Assembly: GCA_913774665.1 (NCBI GenBank)
Contig: CAJYHN010000002.1
Coordinates: 496,001-560,000, forward strand
DNA length: 64,000 nucleotides
Direction of reading: 5' to 3'
Origin: an uncultured Microbacterium sp.
Lineage (GTDB): Bacteria; Actinomycetota; Actinomycetes; Actinomycetales; Microbacteriaceae
Made by a program: the position numbers and the translations under genes. Shown piece after piece: positions 44,717-52,969 of this stretch. Every line of letters begins with the position of its first letter. Within the stretch, counting starts at the first letter, position 1. The notes under the pieces were generated by a model that saw only the letters and a list, made by a program, of their open reading frames with translations, searched no databases and was not told the origin of the DNA.

Positions 44717-46123
44717 GTGCTCATCACCGTTGACCCCGACGCCTGGTACGCAGCGTCGACGAAGTTCGGCGCCAACGTCGCCCGGACGCTCAGCGACGCT
44801 GAATCTGCCCTCGGCGCTACCCTCGCTGACTCAGGACGCATCGCGGGCAATGACCCCTCGGGGGCAGCGTGGGCGCAGGCGTACGACCAGACCGCTCCCG
44901 CCGTCGCTCAGGCCATCAACGACGCGGTGGCCGCCGCGCTCACGGTGAGCGGGTTGCTCAGGCAGACGGGCTTGAATCACGCGTCCGCGGATGCGGACTC
45001 GAACGCGCTCGGCGCTATGCTCCAGGCGCCGATCGCCGTCGATGCACCGGCGTTCGGTGTCTGCGTCTCCGTTCCCAGCGTCGCGGGTGGCTCGCTCGGC
45101 CCACCAAACGGCTGGTTAGACATTCAGAAGTATGTAGCGGTCATTTGGCCGGACGGCGACCCTACGAAACTGCGCGCCCTCGCGCTCGCCTGGAGAGACT
45201 GCGCCACCACGCTCGAAAGCGCCTGGCCCTCGATATCGTCTGCCCTCACCGCGCTTGCGGATGAGGAGTCGCCGGAGGTGGATTCCGCCCGAGGTGTCTG
45301 CATCACGGTGGGCGATTCGCTGACCGACATCGCCGCGCAGGCACGAGCCATCGCGGACTCTGCCGAGACGCTTGCTCAGCACATCGACGATGCGCAGAAC
45401 GAACTGCGCAAACAAGTCGCTCTCTTCCTCGCAGAGACCGCAGCCATCGAAGCAATCGCCCTAGCCGCTGGCGCGGCTACGGAAGGGGCGGGCCTGCTCG
45501 TTGGACACGGCGTCGCTGTCTTCAACGCCAGTAAGTACACGGTCCGGTTCGTCGAAATCGTCGTACGCCTAGCCGAAGGTGCGAGGGCCGCCGCCGCAGG
45601 TCTCGCCTGGCGCTCCCTCGACGCAACGAGCGACGGACTCCGGGCGATAGCCGCCCGGACGCCCTCCGTCGCAGCCACAGCCAGCGTCACCGGCGCAGCG
45701 GAGAAGCTGACCGCGCTGGCGGACAAACTCGCTAAGTCCCCTTGGCCCTTCGGCCCCTCCCCTCGGGGATTCGCCATTGAGGCTCGCCTGGGAGGCAACC
45801 TCCCGGCGTCCTTCCCCACCATCGACCGGTTCAACGACGCGACCGGCGTCGCGACGAGCATCAAGAGCATCGATCTAGCTTCGAAGACGTATCTCGTTCC
45901 GTCTCGTCTCCGCGGCACCCTGAGGGGGTACATCGATAGACTTGCTGAGTTCAAGGGTGCGACCTGGGGCGGTCGAGAAATCGACGATATCGCCATACAA
46001 GGTCGCGAGTTGCAGCTCGCGGTTCCCCGCACGGCGACGGCTGAGCAGCAGGCTGTTCTGAATAGCATGAAGGACTACGCACTAGAGAAGGGCGTACGCC
46101 TGACTGTGGAGGTCATTCGGTGA
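44717..46123 (+). CDS. ESX-type toxin with CdiA-like C-terminal tRNase domain
   Basis: 468 residues from GTG 44717. The N-terminal part (VLITVDPDAWYAASTKFGAN and two helical blocks) looks like a type VII secretion domain. From about residue 350 the protein changes to a compact domain with PRGFAIEARLGGNLPASFP, FNDATGVATSIKSIDL and GRELQLAVP, which I recall from CdiA C-terminal tRNase domains (PF18451-like) in contact-dependent inhibition. I infer a secreted toxin that cleaves tRNA. It overlaps its putative immunity gene by 4 nt. Confidence 0.72.
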   Translation: MLITVDPDAWYAASTKFGANVARTLSDAESALGATLADSGRIAGNDPSGAAWAQAYDQTAPAVAQAINDAVAAALTVSGLLRQTGLNHASADADSNALGAMLQAPIAVDAPAFGVCVSVPSVAGGSLGPPNGWLDIQKYVAVIWPDGDPTKLRALALAWRDCATTLESAWPSISSALTALADEESPEVDSARGVCITVGDSLTDIAAQARAIADSAETLAQHIDDAQNELRKQVALFLAETAAIEAIALAAGAATEGAGLLVGHGVAVFNASKYTVRFVEIVVRLAEGARAAAAGLAWRSLDATSDGLRAIAARTPSVAATASVTGAAEKLTALADKLAKSPWPFGPSPRGFAIEARLGGNLPASFPTIDRFNDATGVATSIKSIDLASKTYLVPSRLRGTLRGYIDRLAEFKGATWGGREIDDIAIQGRELQLAVPRTATAEQQAVLNSMKDYALEKGVRLTVEVIR

Positions 46124-46593
46124 GTCAAACCTACGGAGTGGTCAACATCGACCTACGACCGGACGGCACTCTTCTCGTCCATGTGATGGCCCGCACGACG
46201 GAGGGTGCGATGATTCTGAGCGGTCTCCCAAAGGTCCTTACGGATGCCGATGACGACATTTCGCTTGGACAGACCGTCATGGCAGCGACCGACGAGGCCG
46301 TGTCCACCGTGCTGCCTGCCCGTGACCTACGACACAACCCGCCTGACGCTGAACTACTGGAGTGGTTGAAGCTCCCCTCCTACGCTGCATACGCGAAGGG
46401 GGTTCGAGAGGTAAAGGTGCACGGTTTCTATGAAGCTGGTGCACTGACGCACGTCCTGGTAACGCCCGCCCACAATGGCGGCGCACGAAGCGGCTTCACT
46501 CCGCTCACTGACCATCGGGTCAGGCTGGATAGCCCCACGGCGGCGCAGCTTGGGGCGGCTGTCCAGGAAGCTTTTGCTCTGGCCACTCTTTAG
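46120..46593 (+). CDS. Probable immunity protein for the ESX toxin
   Basis: 157 residues from GTG 46120, which overlaps the toxin stop. No signal peptide or membrane segment is visible, so it is cytosolic, as expected for an inhibitor of a tRNase. No family is securely recognised; the assignment rests on position and on the toxin type. Codon use is less GC-rich than in the core genes. Confidence 0.6.
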   Translation: MSQTYGVVNIDLRPDGTLLVHVMARTTEGAMILSGLPKVLTDADDDISLGQTVMAATDEAVSTVLPARDLRHNPPDAELLEWLKLPSYAAYAKGVREVKVHGFYEAGALTHVLVTPAHNGGARSGFTPLTDHRVRLDSPTAAQLGAAVQEAFALATL

Positions 46594-46739
46594 GGAAGAA
46601 CGAGCGGGCGAGCGGAACGGATTGGTGACAACTGATCGCTCGTTCCGTCAGGTGCTGGCAGGGAGGACGCCGTCGCGGCCCGTCCCAATCCCAGGGGCTT
46701 GGCGAGGGCGTTTCGGTGGCCGCCCGTGGGCCTCAAAGC

Positions 46740-46866
46740 GGCGTCACCATCGAACAGATCGTGACCGATTTCGGGATCAGCGAAGCAATGCCGCAGAACT
46801 GGCTCCGCGGGCCGATATCGAGGAAGGCAACCGGCCCCGCCAAGCTGCTGTCGCGCGCCCTCTGAA
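46740..46866 (+). pseudogene. IS3-family transposase OrfA remnant
   Basis: Two frames together give GVTIEQIVTDFGISEA...QNWLR and RADIEEGNRP, the helix-turn-helix of IS3 OrfA proteins. A single-base deletion after NWLR shifts the frame. No ends, no OrfB and no terminal repeats are visible, so only a fossil is left. It lies inside the island, on its right side. Confidence 0.6.
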
Positions 46867-47286
46867 AGCCACCACTGCGTGAGCCGGGCGAGGCATGACG
46901 AACCCCTCGATATCGGTCCTGAGAACTCCGAGACGCCCCGAGTTCACAGGCGGGGCACGCAGCCGGTTCGCCACGACACTTCAATTCCCACGAATCCCAG
47001 TCAGGCCACGTCTCTCTGTGCGGTCGCGATGACAATGTGCTCAAACAAGCTGTCCACTCGGCCCACCGCGTAGGCGGCGCACCAGGGCTGGCGTTGGCTA
47101 CAGCCAGCACTCCTTTCACCGCTGGGTGATACGGCAGAGCTGCCTTGATATTGACATTCGCGGCGGTTAGCTCGGCGCGTAGGCCGATGACACGGCGACC
47201 GTGATGGCATCAGGCCACACAGCGACGAGCAGACTCATCAGCTTCTCTCGCATGAGACGAGCGTCCGTCGGTACAAGGGCGCTCCC
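46867..47286. other. Gene-poor remnant between IS fragment and right repeat
   Basis: About 420 nt of lower-quality coding potential on both strands. A minus-strand reading contains a short stretch that looks coding (VIGLRAELTAANVNIKAAL near 47160), but stops and frame changes prevent a gene call. I see no RNA gene here. It is probably decayed accessory DNA. Confidence 0.45.
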
Positions 47287-47482
47287 GCTGAACGGGATCG
47301 TCGTCGGCCTCGGGTTCCTGCTGCCGTGGATCGCGGTGGCGGGCGTGGTCCTGGCGGTGGTGTGGGGGGTGCGCCCCCTGGTGCGGCGCCGCCGAGCCGA
47401 ACGCGAAAGCTGAGCCGCGCCTCTTCCGCACCGGATTCGGATCGAAGCAACAGAATCGGATGCCGGGAGTCCTGGCATCCGA
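47287..47482 (+). pseudogene. Right copy of direct repeat: DUF4349 3' fragment
   Basis: A truncated 3' end of the DUF4349 gene plus its terminator, about 97 % identical to 43705-43900. The sequence upstream of it is unrelated. The last 42 codons run LNGIVVGLGFLLPW to ERES, in frame, but without a promoter or start. It marks the right boundary of the island. Confidence 0.75.
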
Positions 47483-47533
47483 TGGTGGTGCACGTCTCCG
47501 ATTCTGTTGCGAAGTCCGGGCATCCCCTGCCAA

Positions 47534-47570
47534 CGAAAAATGCCCCGACCATTCGGTCGAGGCATTTTCG
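47534..47570 (-). terminator. Terminator after tRNA-Glu
   Basis: CGAAAATGCC-CGACC arms around ATTC, one bulge and one mismatch, with A/T-rich ends, 4 nt past the tRNA. Confidence 0.7.
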
Positions 47571-47573
47571 TGT

Positions 47574-47649
47574 TGGTGACCCCAGCGGGATTCGAACCCG
47601 CGTTACCGCCGTGAGAGGGCGGCGTACTAGGCCGCTATACGATGGGGCC
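47574..47649 (-). tRNA. tRNA-Glu (CTC)
   Basis: 76 nt including an encoded CCA. The acceptor GGCCCCA pairs with TGGGGTC; the T-loop is TTCGAAT; the anticodon loop is CTCTCAC, giving anticodon CTC for GAG codons. It sits just right of the ESX island, but the repeat at the island edges does not include tRNA sequence. Confidence 0.95.
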
Positions 47650-47836
47650 GCGTCGTCAACCATTCAAGTATGCATGACAGTTGACGCCCACGCAAAATCG
47701 AGGCCGAGGCGTCGACTTCTCGGGCGTGTCCGGCCACGGTACCGCGAGATGGCCCCGCACGGAAGAGCCGTTAAACGCTGTCCACCCACCGCGCCAGCGC
47801 TTGCCCCACTCCGCCATGCAGGAGTTGACTCGTCTC

Positions 47837-48475
47837 ATGCACCTCACGAAGCACGAACACGCCGCCCTCGTCCTCGCCGAATCCGGTCACTCGCTCGTGA
47901 TCGACCCGGGCAGCTTCACCTCGCCCCTCGAAGAGCTGACGAACCTCGACGGCATCGTCATCACCCACGAGCACGCCGACCACTGGACGCCCGAGCACCT
48001 CACCCGCCTGCAGAAGGCCCACCCCGGCGTGCCGATCTACGGCCCCGAAGGGGTGCGCGACGCCGCGGCCGGTTTCGACGTCACCGTGGTGCACCCGGGC
48101 GACACCCTCGACCTCGGGCCCTTCCACCTGGAGTTCTTCGGCGGGAAGCACGAGGTCATCCACTCCTCCATCCCCGTGGTCGACAACGTCGGCGTTCTCG
48201 TCAACGACGCGGTGTACTACCCGGGCGATTCGTTCGCGGTCCCCAAGCACAAGAAGGTCGAGCTGCTCGCCGCCCCCGTCGGCGCCCCGTGGCTCAAGGT
48301 CGGCGACGCCATCGACTACGTGCTCGCGGTCAAGCCCGAACGCGTCTTCGCTACCCACGACATGACCCTCTCGGTCGCCGGAAAGCAGATGGGCGACGCG
48401 CGCCTCACCTGGGCCGTGGAGCAGAACGGCGGCTCGTTCGTCGACCTGAAGCCGGGCGACTCCGTCGAGGTCTGA
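47837..48475 (+). CDS. Metallo-beta-lactamase-fold hydrolase
   Basis: 212 residues with the metal-binding motif THEHADHW (HxHxDH) and further ligand histidines (HEVIHSS, FATHDMT). It resembles small UlaG-like or general MBL hydrolases; the substrate is unknown. ATG 47837, giving MHLTKHEHAALVL, is preferred over 47816 because AGGAG is placed ahead of it and family members start similarly. Confidence 0.82.
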   Translation: MHLTKHEHAALVLAESGHSLVIDPGSFTSPLEELTNLDGIVITHEHADHWTPEHLTRLQKAHPGVPIYGPEGVRDAAAGFDVTVVHPGDTLDLGPFHLEFFGGKHEVIHSSIPVVDNVGVLVNDAVYYPGDSFAVPKHKKVELLAAPVGAPWLKVGDAIDYVLAVKPERVFATHDMTLSVAGKQMGDARLTWAVEQNGGSFVDLKPGDSVEV

Positions 48476-48491
48476 CGGCCCCAGCGTGCCA

Positions 48492-48565
48492 AACTCCTGA
48501 GAAGTTCACGGGCGTGCGTCCCGAACCGCCGAACATCAACATCCGTCGTTGACTTCTCAGGAGTT
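48492..48565. repeat. Inverted repeat AACTCCTGAGAAGT
   Basis: AACTCCTGAGAAGT (48492-48505) and its exact complement ACTTCTCAGGAGTT (48552-48565) flank a 46-nt centre between the convergent hydrolase and ptsH genes. It looks like a REP-type intergenic palindrome. Confidence 0.7.
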
Positions 48566-48583
48566 TCGTCCGCCTCGATCTCG

Positions 48584-48633
48584 CAGAAACACCGGATGCC
48601 ACGAGCCCCAAGGCCCGTGGCATCCGGTGTTCT
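48584..48633 (-). terminator. Terminator of the fructose PTS operon
   Basis: A hairpin whose stem includes CACCGGATGCCACG and its complement (14 bp), flanked by CAGAA and TTCTG, 13 nt after the ptsH stop. Another inverted GGATGCC pair. Confidence 0.8.
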
Positions 48634-48645
48634 GTGAAGAAGTGC

Positions 48646-48915
48646 TTACTGCGCGTCGAGATCGGTCTCGAGAAGGGCGACGAGCTCGTCGAGCGCCTGC
48701 TCGGCACCCTCGCCCTCGGCCTTCAGCGTCACGACGGTGCCGTGACCGGCACCGAGACCCATGAGCGAGAGGATGCTGCCGGCGTTGAGGTCGGCACCGC
48801 CCTCGGTGGCGATCGTGACGGGGATCTTCTTCTCCTGCACGGCCTGCACGAAGAGCTTCGCGGGGCGGGCGTGGAGGCCCGAGGCGCTCGCGATGGTGGC
48901 CTGACGTTCTGCCAT
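48646..48915 (-). CDS. ptsH: Phosphocarrier HPr
   Basis: 89-residue PTS phosphocarrier. His15 is in ASGLHARPA; the regulatory serine motif is NAGSILSLMGLG. Last gene of the fru operon (fruR-fruK-fruA-ptsH), so it may serve this fructose transporter or the whole PTS. Ribosome-binding site AAGGATTC upstream. Confidence 0.95.
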   Translation of the reverse strand: MAERQATIASASGLHARPAKLFVQAVQEKKIPVTIATEGGADLNAGSILSLMGLGAGHGTVVTLKAEGEGAEQALDELVALLETDLDAQ

Positions 48916-48942
48916 GGTGAATCCTTCCGATTCGACGGGGTG

Positions 48943-51003
48943 TTACGCGGCGACCGTGGCTGCGGGAGCAGCCTCGGTGACGGCGGCGTCCTGCGTGCTG
49001 CGGCCGATGCCCTTGAGGGCGACGACGATCAGCGCAGTCACGACGGTACCCGCCACGATCGCGAGGGCGAAACCCCAGAAGGGGTTGATCGCGAAGAAGA
49101 CGAAGATGCCTCCGTGAGGGGCGAACGACTGCACCGCGAGCAGCATGCTCAGACCACCCGTGATGGCGCCACCGACCATCGACGCGGGGATGACGCGCAG
49201 CGGGTCGGCCGCGGCGAACGGGATAGCGCCCTCGGAGATGAACGAGGCACCCAGAAGCCACGCGGCTGCACCGTTCTCGCGCTCGACCGGGGTGAACTTC
49301 TTGCGGGCGAGCAGCGTCGAGGCGAGGGCCATCGCGAGCGGGGGCACCATACCGGCGGCCATGACGGCGGCCATGATCAGGTACGGGGTGGTGTTCGTCT
49401 GCGTCGCGGCGGCGAGCCCCGTGGTGGCGAAGACGTACGCGACCTTGTTGACGGGGCCTCCGAGGTCGAAGCACATCATCAGACCCAGGATGACGCCGAG
49501 CACGACGGCTCCGGCACCGCTGGCGGCGAGCGAGGTCAGACCCTCGGTGAGGGCCGCCATGAGGGCTGCGATCGGACGACCGAGGAACAGGATCATCAGA
49601 CCCGACGCGAAGATCGAGCCGAGGAACGGCACGATGACCACGGGCATGAGACCGCGGAGCCAGCGGGGCGCGTCGAAGCGGCCGAGCCACCAGGCGATGA
49701 AGCCCGCGAGCAGACCGCCGATGATGCCGCCGATGAAGCCGGCGTTCATGAGCACGGCGACGGCACCGGCCACGAAGCCGGGGGCGATGCCGGGGCGGTC
49801 GGCGATCGCGTAGGCGATGAAGCCCGCGAGCACGGCGACGATGAAGCCCATCGAGGTGGCGCCGATCGTGAAAGAGACCGAGCCGAGGTACTGGCCCACC
49901 GGACCGAACGACGAGGTGATGTTCTCGGTCGGGAGGTCCCAGAGCGAGTTCTGGATGATGACGTTCGCGGCGTTCTTGGTGACTTCGTAGCCACCGAGCA
50001 GGAAGCCGAGCGCGATGAGCAGACCGCCACCGGCGACGAACGGGATCATGTAGCTGACACCCGTCAGCAGCCAGCGCTGGATGCGGCGCCCCACCGACTG
50101 CTGCGCGACGGGAGCCTCCGACGCGGATGCCGCGGCGGCACCGCCCTGCACACGAGCGGCGTTCGGGTTCTCGCTGGCGGCGAGGGCCTCGGCGATGAGC
50201 TGCTTCGGCTGCTCGATGCCGCGCTTGACGCCCGCGCGGACGACGGGCTTACCCGCGAAGCGCTGCGGCTCGCGCACGTCGACGTCGACCGCGAAGATCA
50301 CGGCGTCGGCGTCGTCGATCACGCTCTGCGGGAGGGCCTTGTAGCCGCTCGAGCCCTGCGGCTCGACGATGAGCTCGACACCCTCGGTCTCGGCGCCGGC
50401 GGCGGTCAGCGCGTCGGCGGCCATGAAGGTGTGGGCGATGCCCGTGGCGCACGCGGTGACGGCGACGATCTTCTTGGTCTTGGTGGCCGTGCGGGCCTCG
50501 GCGCGTGTGGCCGCGGGCGCTGCCGTCGCCGGGGCTGCCGCGGGTGCGGCGGCCGGGGTGACGGCATCCGTGATGATCTTCACGGCTTCGGCGGGCGTCT
50601 GCGCGGAACGCAGGCCCGCCATGAAGTCGTTGTTCATGAGGCTGCGGGCCAGCTGCGACAGCACCGAGAGATGAGCCTCGTCGGCGCCCTCGGGCGCCGC
50701 GATGAGGAACACGATGTCGGCGGGTCCGTCGGGGGCACCGAAGTCGACGCCGGGCGTGAGCCGCGCGAAGGCGAGGGTGGGCTCGGTGACCGAGGCGCTG
50801 CGCGCGTGCGGAATGCCGATGCCGCCGGGCAGGCCGGTCTCGTCCTTCTGCTCACGCGCCCACGCGTCGTCGAACAGCTCTTGGGCACTGCGCGCGCGGC
50901 CCTGCGCGACGACGCGCTCGGCAAGAGCACGGATCACCGACTGCTTGTCGGTGCCCAGGGGCGCGTCGAGGGTGACGAGCTCCGGAGTGATGATGTCGGA
51001 CAT
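48943..51003 (-). CDS. fruA: PTS fructose transporter EIIABC
   Basis: Imports fructose as fructose-1-phosphate. 686 residues in the order EIIA (active histidine in GIGIPHARS, about residue 64), EIIB (active cysteine in VTACATGIAHTFMAA, about residue 186) and a membrane EIIC (from about residue 320, with GGLLIALGFLLGGY and PFIGGIIGG-type segments). 18 nt after fruK; followed by ptsH. Confidence 0.95.
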   Translation of the reverse strand: MSDIITPELVTLDAPLGTDKQSVIRALAERVVAQGRARSAQELFDDAWAREQKDETGLPGGIGIPHARSASVTEPTLAFARLTPGVDFGAPDGPADIVFLIAAPEGADEAHLSVLSQLARSLMNNDFMAGLRSAQTPAEAVKIITDAVTPAAAPAAAPATAAPAATRAEARTATKTKKIVAVTACATGIAHTFMAADALTAAGAETEGVELIVEPQGSSGYKALPQSVIDDADAVIFAVDVDVREPQRFAGKPVVRAGVKRGIEQPKQLIAEALAASENPNAARVQGGAAAASASEAPVAQQSVGRRIQRWLLTGVSYMIPFVAGGGLLIALGFLLGGYEVTKNAANVIIQNSLWDLPTENITSSFGPVGQYLGSVSFTIGATSMGFIVAVLAGFIAYAIADRPGIAPGFVAGAVAVLMNAGFIGGIIGGLLAGFIAWWLGRFDAPRWLRGLMPVVIVPFLGSIFASGLMILFLGRPIAALMAALTEGLTSLAASGAGAVVLGVILGLMMCFDLGGPVNKVAYVFATTGLAAATQTNTTPYLIMAAVMAAGMVPPLAMALASTLLARKKFTPVERENGAAAWLLGASFISEGAIPFAAADPLRVIPASMVGGAITGGLSMLLAVQSFAPHGGIFVFFAINPFWGFALAIVAGTVVTALIVVALKGIGRSTQDAAVTEAAPAATVAA

Positions 51004-51021
51004 TGTCAGTGACCTCCGTGG

Positions 51022-51987
51022 TCAGGATGTTGCGATGGGGGTGGGGAATTCGGTGACGGCGATGGGACCTGCGGGCAGATCGCCGGGAGTCGGCGCCTGC
51101 GTGCCGGGCAGAGTGGCTGCGGCCGCTCCGTAGGCGATGCTGCGCGCGAGACGGTCGGGCGCGGAGGCGCCCTCGAGGTCGGCGAGCAGGTAGCCGGCGA
51201 GCGAGCTGTCGCCCGCGCCGACGGTGCTGGCGACCTGGATGCGGGGGGCGCGACCGCGCCAGGTTCCCTCGGCCGTGAAGAGCAGGGCGCCGTCGGCACC
51301 GAGGGTCACGAGGGCGGATGCCACGCGGCCCGGGACCAGCGAGCGTGCGCGGCGCACAGCGGCGTCGTGCACGTCGTCATCGGCCGCGGGGTCTTCGCCG
51401 ACGAGTTCGGCGAGCTCCTCGTGGTTGGGCTTGATGAGGTCGGGGCGGGCGGTGGCGATGACGGCGCTCAGGGCCGGCCCGGAAGCATCGACGGCGATGA
51501 GCGGAGCAGCGGCGCCCCAGCGCTCACGCACCGCGTCGATGAGATCGGCGTAGAACGTCACCGGCACTCCGGGGGGAAGCGACCCGGCGAGGACGAGCCA
51601 GGTCGCGCCCTGCGACGCGGCGACGACGCCCGCGACGAGGGCTTCGGCTTCGACCGCCGAGAGCTCGGCACCCGGCAGGTTGACCTTGGTCGTCTCTCCC
51701 CCGGGATCGGTGATCGTCAGATTCGCCCGGGCCCGACCGGCCACCTCGATGACATCGAGGGCGATGCCGGTGTCTTCGAGGAGCATCCGGTAGGGATCGT
51801 GGGCGTTGACGGGCACCACGGCGCGCGCGGGGGCTCCGGCGGCCGAGACGACGCGGGCGACGTTCACGCCCTTGCCTCCGGCGTCTTCGCGCGACGACAG
51901 TGCGCGCTGAACCTCGCCGGGCTGCAGAGCCTCGGACAGAACGACGGCGCGGTCGGCGGACGGGTTGGCGGTCAGAGTGACGATCAT
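51022..51987 (-). CDS. fruK: 1-phosphofructokinase
   Basis: PfkB-family kinase that turns fructose-1-phosphate into fructose-1,6-bisphosphate. 321 residues with TLTANPSADRAV at the start, REDAGGKGVNVARV and the ATP motif TVGAGDSSLAGYL. Its ATG overlaps the fruR stop (ATGA). Confidence 0.94.
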   Translation of the reverse strand: MIVTLTANPSADRAVVLSEALQPGEVQRALSSREDAGGKGVNVARVVSAAGAPARAVVPVNAHDPYRMLLEDTGIALDVIEVAGRARANLTITDPGGETTKVNLPGAELSAVEAEALVAGVVAASQGATWLVLAGSLPPGVPVTFYADLIDAVRERWGAAAPLIAVDASGPALSAVIATARPDLIKPNHEELAELVGEDPAADDDVHDAAVRRARSLVPGRVASALVTLGADGALLFTAEGTWRGRAPRIQVASTVGAGDSSLAGYLLADLEGASAPDRLARSIAYGAAAATLPGTQAPTPGDLPAGPIAVTEFPTPIATS

Positions 51988-52769
51988 GCGACGCGCACCT
52001 CGATGTCGGCGGCCGTAAGGGCCTCGGAAAGGGCCGCCGGAGGGGCGGCATCGGTCACGAGCACGTCGAGCTCGTCGAGTCGGGCGAAGCGGACGAGCAG
52101 CTCTTCGCCGAACTTCGCGGCGTCCGCGAGCAGCACGACACGACGGGCAGACTGGATGATGGCGGCCTTGACCGCGGCCTCTTCGGGATCGGGGGTGCTG
52201 AGTCCGAAACCGGCGCTGAGACCGTTGGTTCCCACGAACGCGATATCCGGACGCAGTTGTCCGATCGCGCGGACGGTGTGGGCTCCCACCGCGGCCGCGG
52301 TGACTCCTCGCACGCGCCCGCCGATCGTGGTGAGCGAGAGACGCTCCTCGCCGGCGAGCAGGTGGGCGGCCTCGAGGGAGTGCGTGACCACCTCGACGCC
52401 GCCGATGCCCGCCCCGAGAGCGGCGGGAAGCAGCGAGGCGACCTCGGCGGGGGTCGTGCCTGCGTCGACGAAGATCGAGCCGCGGAAGTCGGGCCCGAGG
52501 AGAGAGACGGCTTCCGCGGCGATGGCGCGCTTGGCATCGCGGTGGCGCTCACGGCGCTCGGTGAGGGGGGACTCCGCGGTGCTGGCGCGACCGATGTCGA
52601 CCGCCCCGCCGTGGACGCGACGCAGGGATCCGAGCGACTCGAGGCGGTCCAGGTCGCGGCGAACGGTCTCGGTCGTGACGTCGAAGCGGCGGGCGAGGTC
52701 GACGACGCTGACACGTCCGACCTCGCGCAGTTCGCGCTCGATGAGCTGCTGGCGCTCCATTGCGTACAC
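51984..52769 (-). CDS. fruR: DeoR-family fructose operon repressor
   Basis: 261 residues: helix-turn-helix (VSVVDLARRFDVTTETVRRDLDRLE) then a DeoR sugar-phosphate sensor domain (VDAGTTPAEVASLL, NGLSAGFGLSTPDPEEAAVK). GTG 52769 is selected because the protein then begins with the common DeoR start VYAMERQ and has GAAGGGG upstream. It is first in the operon and probably senses fructose-1-phosphate. Confidence 0.93.
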   Translation of the reverse strand: MYAMERQQLIERELREVGRVSVVDLARRFDVTTETVRRDLDRLESLGSLRRVHGGAVDIGRASTAESPLTERRERHRDAKRAIAAEAVSLLGPDFRGSIFVDAGTTPAEVASLLPAALGAGIGGVEVVTHSLEAAHLLAGEERLSLTTIGGRVRGVTAAAVGAHTVRAIGQLRPDIAFVGTNGLSAGFGLSTPDPEEAAVKAAIIQSARRVVLLADAAKFGEELLVRFARLDELDVLVTDAAPPAALSEALTAADIEVRVA

Positions 52770-52793
52770 GGAATCCCCTTCGAAGATTCCCAC

Positions 52794-52822
52794 ACGATAC
52801 AACACGAAACCACACACGGCAA
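52794..52822 (-). promoter_or_regulatory. Promoter of fruR-fruK-fruA-ptsH with GTTTCGTGTTG repeats
   Basis: TATCGT (52794-52799) with TTGCCG 17 nt upstream. The segment holds GTGTGTGG, GTTTCGTGTTG and ATCGTGTGG, short related repeats that could be FruR binding sites. Confidence 0.5.
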
Positions 52823-52901
52823 CAGAAATGCGACACCGCACCCGCGGGCGCTCACGCGCGATCCGCCACACGATCGAAGAACCTCGATTCGGTGCGGCGA
52901 A

Positions 52902-52920
52902 AGTGAGGCTATCCTTACCT
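52902..52920. promoter_or_regulatory. Iron-box-like site (DtxR/IdeR type)
   Basis: AGTGAGGCTATCCTTACCT matches about 13 of 19 positions of the actinobacterial iron-box consensus (core AGGCTA). TATCCT within it also fits a -10 element, so iron-loaded repressor would block the polymerase. It precedes the iron importer genes. Confidence 0.55.
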
Positions 52921-52969
52921 GTGGTCCGCCGTCGGGCCGCTCGTTCCACGATCCCTACGGAGTTCCCGG

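Noticed and set aside
46733-47119. A 128-codon minus-strand frame in the island remnant
   Set aside because: It runs antisense through the IS3 OrfA fossil and shows no domain.
47201-47413. A 70-residue gene ending in ERES at the right repeat
   Set aside because: Its downstream two-thirds are the copied DUF4349 end and its upstream part is unrelated. No promoter or ribosome-binding site is visible.
47574-47649. tRNA-Glu as the integration site of the ESX island
   Set aside because: The duplicated sequence at the island edges is the DUF4349 end and terminator. No tRNA fragment is repeated and no integrase is seen.
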